From positions 24,559 to 30,989 of the forward strand of contig DCTR01000023.1 in the NCBI GenBank assembly GCA_002329385.1: a DNA stretch of 6,431 bases, in the 5' to 3' direction. Origin of the DNA: Candidatus Shapirobacteria bacterium UBA1435. GTDB taxonomy: Bacteria; Patescibacteriota; Microgenomatia; UBA12405. Made by a program: the position numbers and the translations under genes. The notes below the pieces were generated by a model. The model saw nothing but the letters and a program-made list of their open reading frames with translations. It ran no database searches and was not told where the DNA came from. Positions 5,398-6,431 of this stretch are shown piece by piece. The first letter of the stretch is position 1. Each line of letters starts with the position of its first letter.

Positions 5398-6431
5398 TTT
5401 AGTAACTCCTCTAATATTTCCCGGGCTTTGGGGGGGTTGGCTGAACCATGAGAAAGCTTCATCAGCTGGCCGACAAGAAAACCGATGGAGTTGGGATTTT
5501 TTTTGTAGTCATCGACGGCCTTGGGGTTTGAAGAGATGACCTGCTTGGCCAGATCGGTTAGGGCCGAAAGGTCGGAAACCTGGACCAAACCCTTATCCTG
5601 GGCAATTATGACCGGGTCGACACCTGATAAATAGGAATCGATAATCACTTGTTTGGCAACAGAACTGGATAATTGATTATTTTTTACCGCCTGAAAAAGA
5701 TTTAGAAAAAACTGCGGCTGGATTTTAGCCAGGTCGACATCTTCCTGGGTTTCGTTAAGGCGGGTCTTGATAGGACCCAAAAACAGATTGGCGGTAAATT
5801 TGGCAAATTCGGGAGAATTTTGTTTGCCGACCGCCTTTTCAAAGGCGGCGGCAATTAGATAATCATCGGCCAGGGTCCGGGAATCGTAAGTACCTAGACT
5901 GTAATCGGACTGGTATCGGGAGATTTTCTGGTTAGGCAGTTCAGGTAGGGTTCGGCAAATTTTGTCGATCTGGTCATCCGTAAATTCAAAAGGGGGGATA
6001 TCGGGTTCGGGGAAATAACGATAATCAGCAGAACCCTCTTTTTCGCGTTGAAGAAAAGTCTGGTTTTTGGCGGCATCCCAACCACGAGTGGTCTTGTTGG
6101 TGGCGGACTTAACTTCGCCTGTTTGCCGCCATTGGTTAAGCTGACGATTAACTTCATACTCAATAGCGGATTGGACACCGCTTAAGGAAGCGATGTTTTT
6201 GATTTCGACTAAGGGGGTGAAAAAGGTTTGGCCGTCGTTTTCAATTTTTAAGTTGACAGTCGGTTCGCAACGCATACTCCCCTTTTCAATGTCAGCATCA
6301 GAAATGCCAAGATATCGGACAATTTGCTGTATTTTGTTCAGATACTCTTTGGCAATCAAGGAAGAGGAGATATCGGGTTCGGAAACAACTTCAACCAGAG
6401 GCACTCCGGCGCGGTTATAGTCGATAAGGGT
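5394..6431 (-). CDS. gatB: Aspartyl/glutamyl-tRNA(Asn/Gln) amidotransferase subunit B (5' end beyond the window)
   Basis: The frame is open to the right edge. The visible 345 residues begin TLIDYNRAGVPLVEVVSEPD, a hallmark GatB segment that runs upstream of an internal GTG, so that GTG is not the start. Against a usual length near 475-500, about 130-155 N-terminal residues are missing. GatB is the kinase and tRNA-binding subunit of the GatCAB complex, which amidates Glu-tRNA(Gln) or Asp-tRNA(Asn) in the cytoplasm. Other GatB signatures are GSMRCEPTVNLK, VEIKNIASLSGVQSAIEYEV, TRGWDAAKNQTFLQREKEGS and the conserved DYRYFPEPDIPP. The C-terminal YqeY-like tRNA-binding tail ends with NPNSIGFLVGQLMKLSHGSANP and is intact. 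No frameshift is seen. The TGA stop overlaps the next start codon (ATGA). gatA and gatC are not within the window. Confidence 0.97.
   Translation of the reverse strand, partial: TLIDYNRAGVPLVEVVSEPDISSSLIAKEYLNKIQQIVRYLGISDADIEKGSMRCEPTVNLKIENDGQTFFTPLVEIKNIASLSGVQSAIEYEVNRQLNQWRQTGEVKSATNKTTRGWDAAKNQTFLQREKEGSADYRYFPEPDIPPFEFTDDQIDKICRTLPELPNQKISRYQSDYSLGTYDSRTLADDYLIAAAFEKAVGKQNSPEFAKFTANLFLGPIKTRLNETQEDVDLAKIQPQFFLNLFQAVKNNQLSSSVAKQVIIDSYLSGVDPVIIAQDKGLVQVSDLSALTDLAKQVISSNPKAVDDYKKNPNSIGFLVGQLMKLSHGSANPPKAREILEELLK
5406..5411 (-). promoter_or_regulatory. Shine-Dalgarno site GAGGAG for the 58-residue membrane protein, inside the end of gatB
   Basis: On the minus strand, GAGGAG is followed by an 8-base spacer (ttactaaa) and the ATG at 5397. 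It lies within the codons for the last residues of GatB (EELLK). Spacing and sequence are near ideal, and this site decides the start of the downstream small protein. It is the only clear Shine-Dalgarno sequence seen at a gene start in the window. Confidence 0.8.

Noticed and set aside
6402..6404. GTG as a possible gatB start
   Set aside because: The frame stays open upstream and encodes TLIDYNRAG, a conserved internal GatB segment. The GTG is therefore an internal valine codon, and the true start lies beyond the right edge.

Overview
The window reads as a short, tightly packed, single-strand stretch of a bacterial chromosome. Every gene I can support lies on the minus strand, so transcription runs from position 6431 towards position 1. 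The most likely source is a member of the Candidate Phyla Radiation (Patescibacteria), perhaps Microgenomates-like. This rests on a GatB with the normal core motifs, a UvrD-family helicase with a GDDDQAIFRFQGA motif III and a C-terminal PD-(D/E)XK nuclease, a tiny anchored protein with a W-x-C-x3-G-x-WVEHGHP motif of a type I associate with these genomes, and a large secreted protein built of carboxypeptidase-regulatory-like folds. The lineage call is inference from motifs, not from a database search. TGA ends three genes and TAG one, so TGA is a normal stop here and the glycine-recoded UGA code of some CPR lineages is not in use.

Layout in transcription order: (1) the 3' part of gatB (5394 to the right edge), the amidotransferase subunit that makes Gln-tRNA or Asn-tRNA; (2) a 58-residue single-pass membrane protein (5221-5397) whose ATG overlaps the gatB stop in an ATGA arrangement, with a GAGGAG ribosome binding site inside the gatB end; (3) a 91-residue unknown protein with a helix-turn-helix-like N-terminus (4928-5203); (4) a 1058-residue SF1A helicase-nuclease (1733-4909); (5) the first 560 codons of a secreted surface protein (left edge to 1682), with a signal peptide, an N-terminal beta-rich region and alternating repeat domains. 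No gene-free stretch is longer than about 50 bases.

The most notable pattern is regulatory. The helix-turn-helix-like gene, the helicase gene and the surface-protein gene each lack a well-placed Shine-Dalgarno sequence. Each instead has a -10-like element ending 6 to 8 bases before its ATG, which predicts leaderless or nearly leaderless mRNAs. The surface-protein case also has a perfect TTGACA -35 box at 17-base spacing. By contrast, the internal cistron after gatB has a textbook Shine-Dalgarno sequence. The genes do not form one obvious pathway: the window joins a translation gene, a DNA-repair gene and a cell-surface gene. I found no RNA genes, CRISPR arrays, insertion sequences or convincing terminators.
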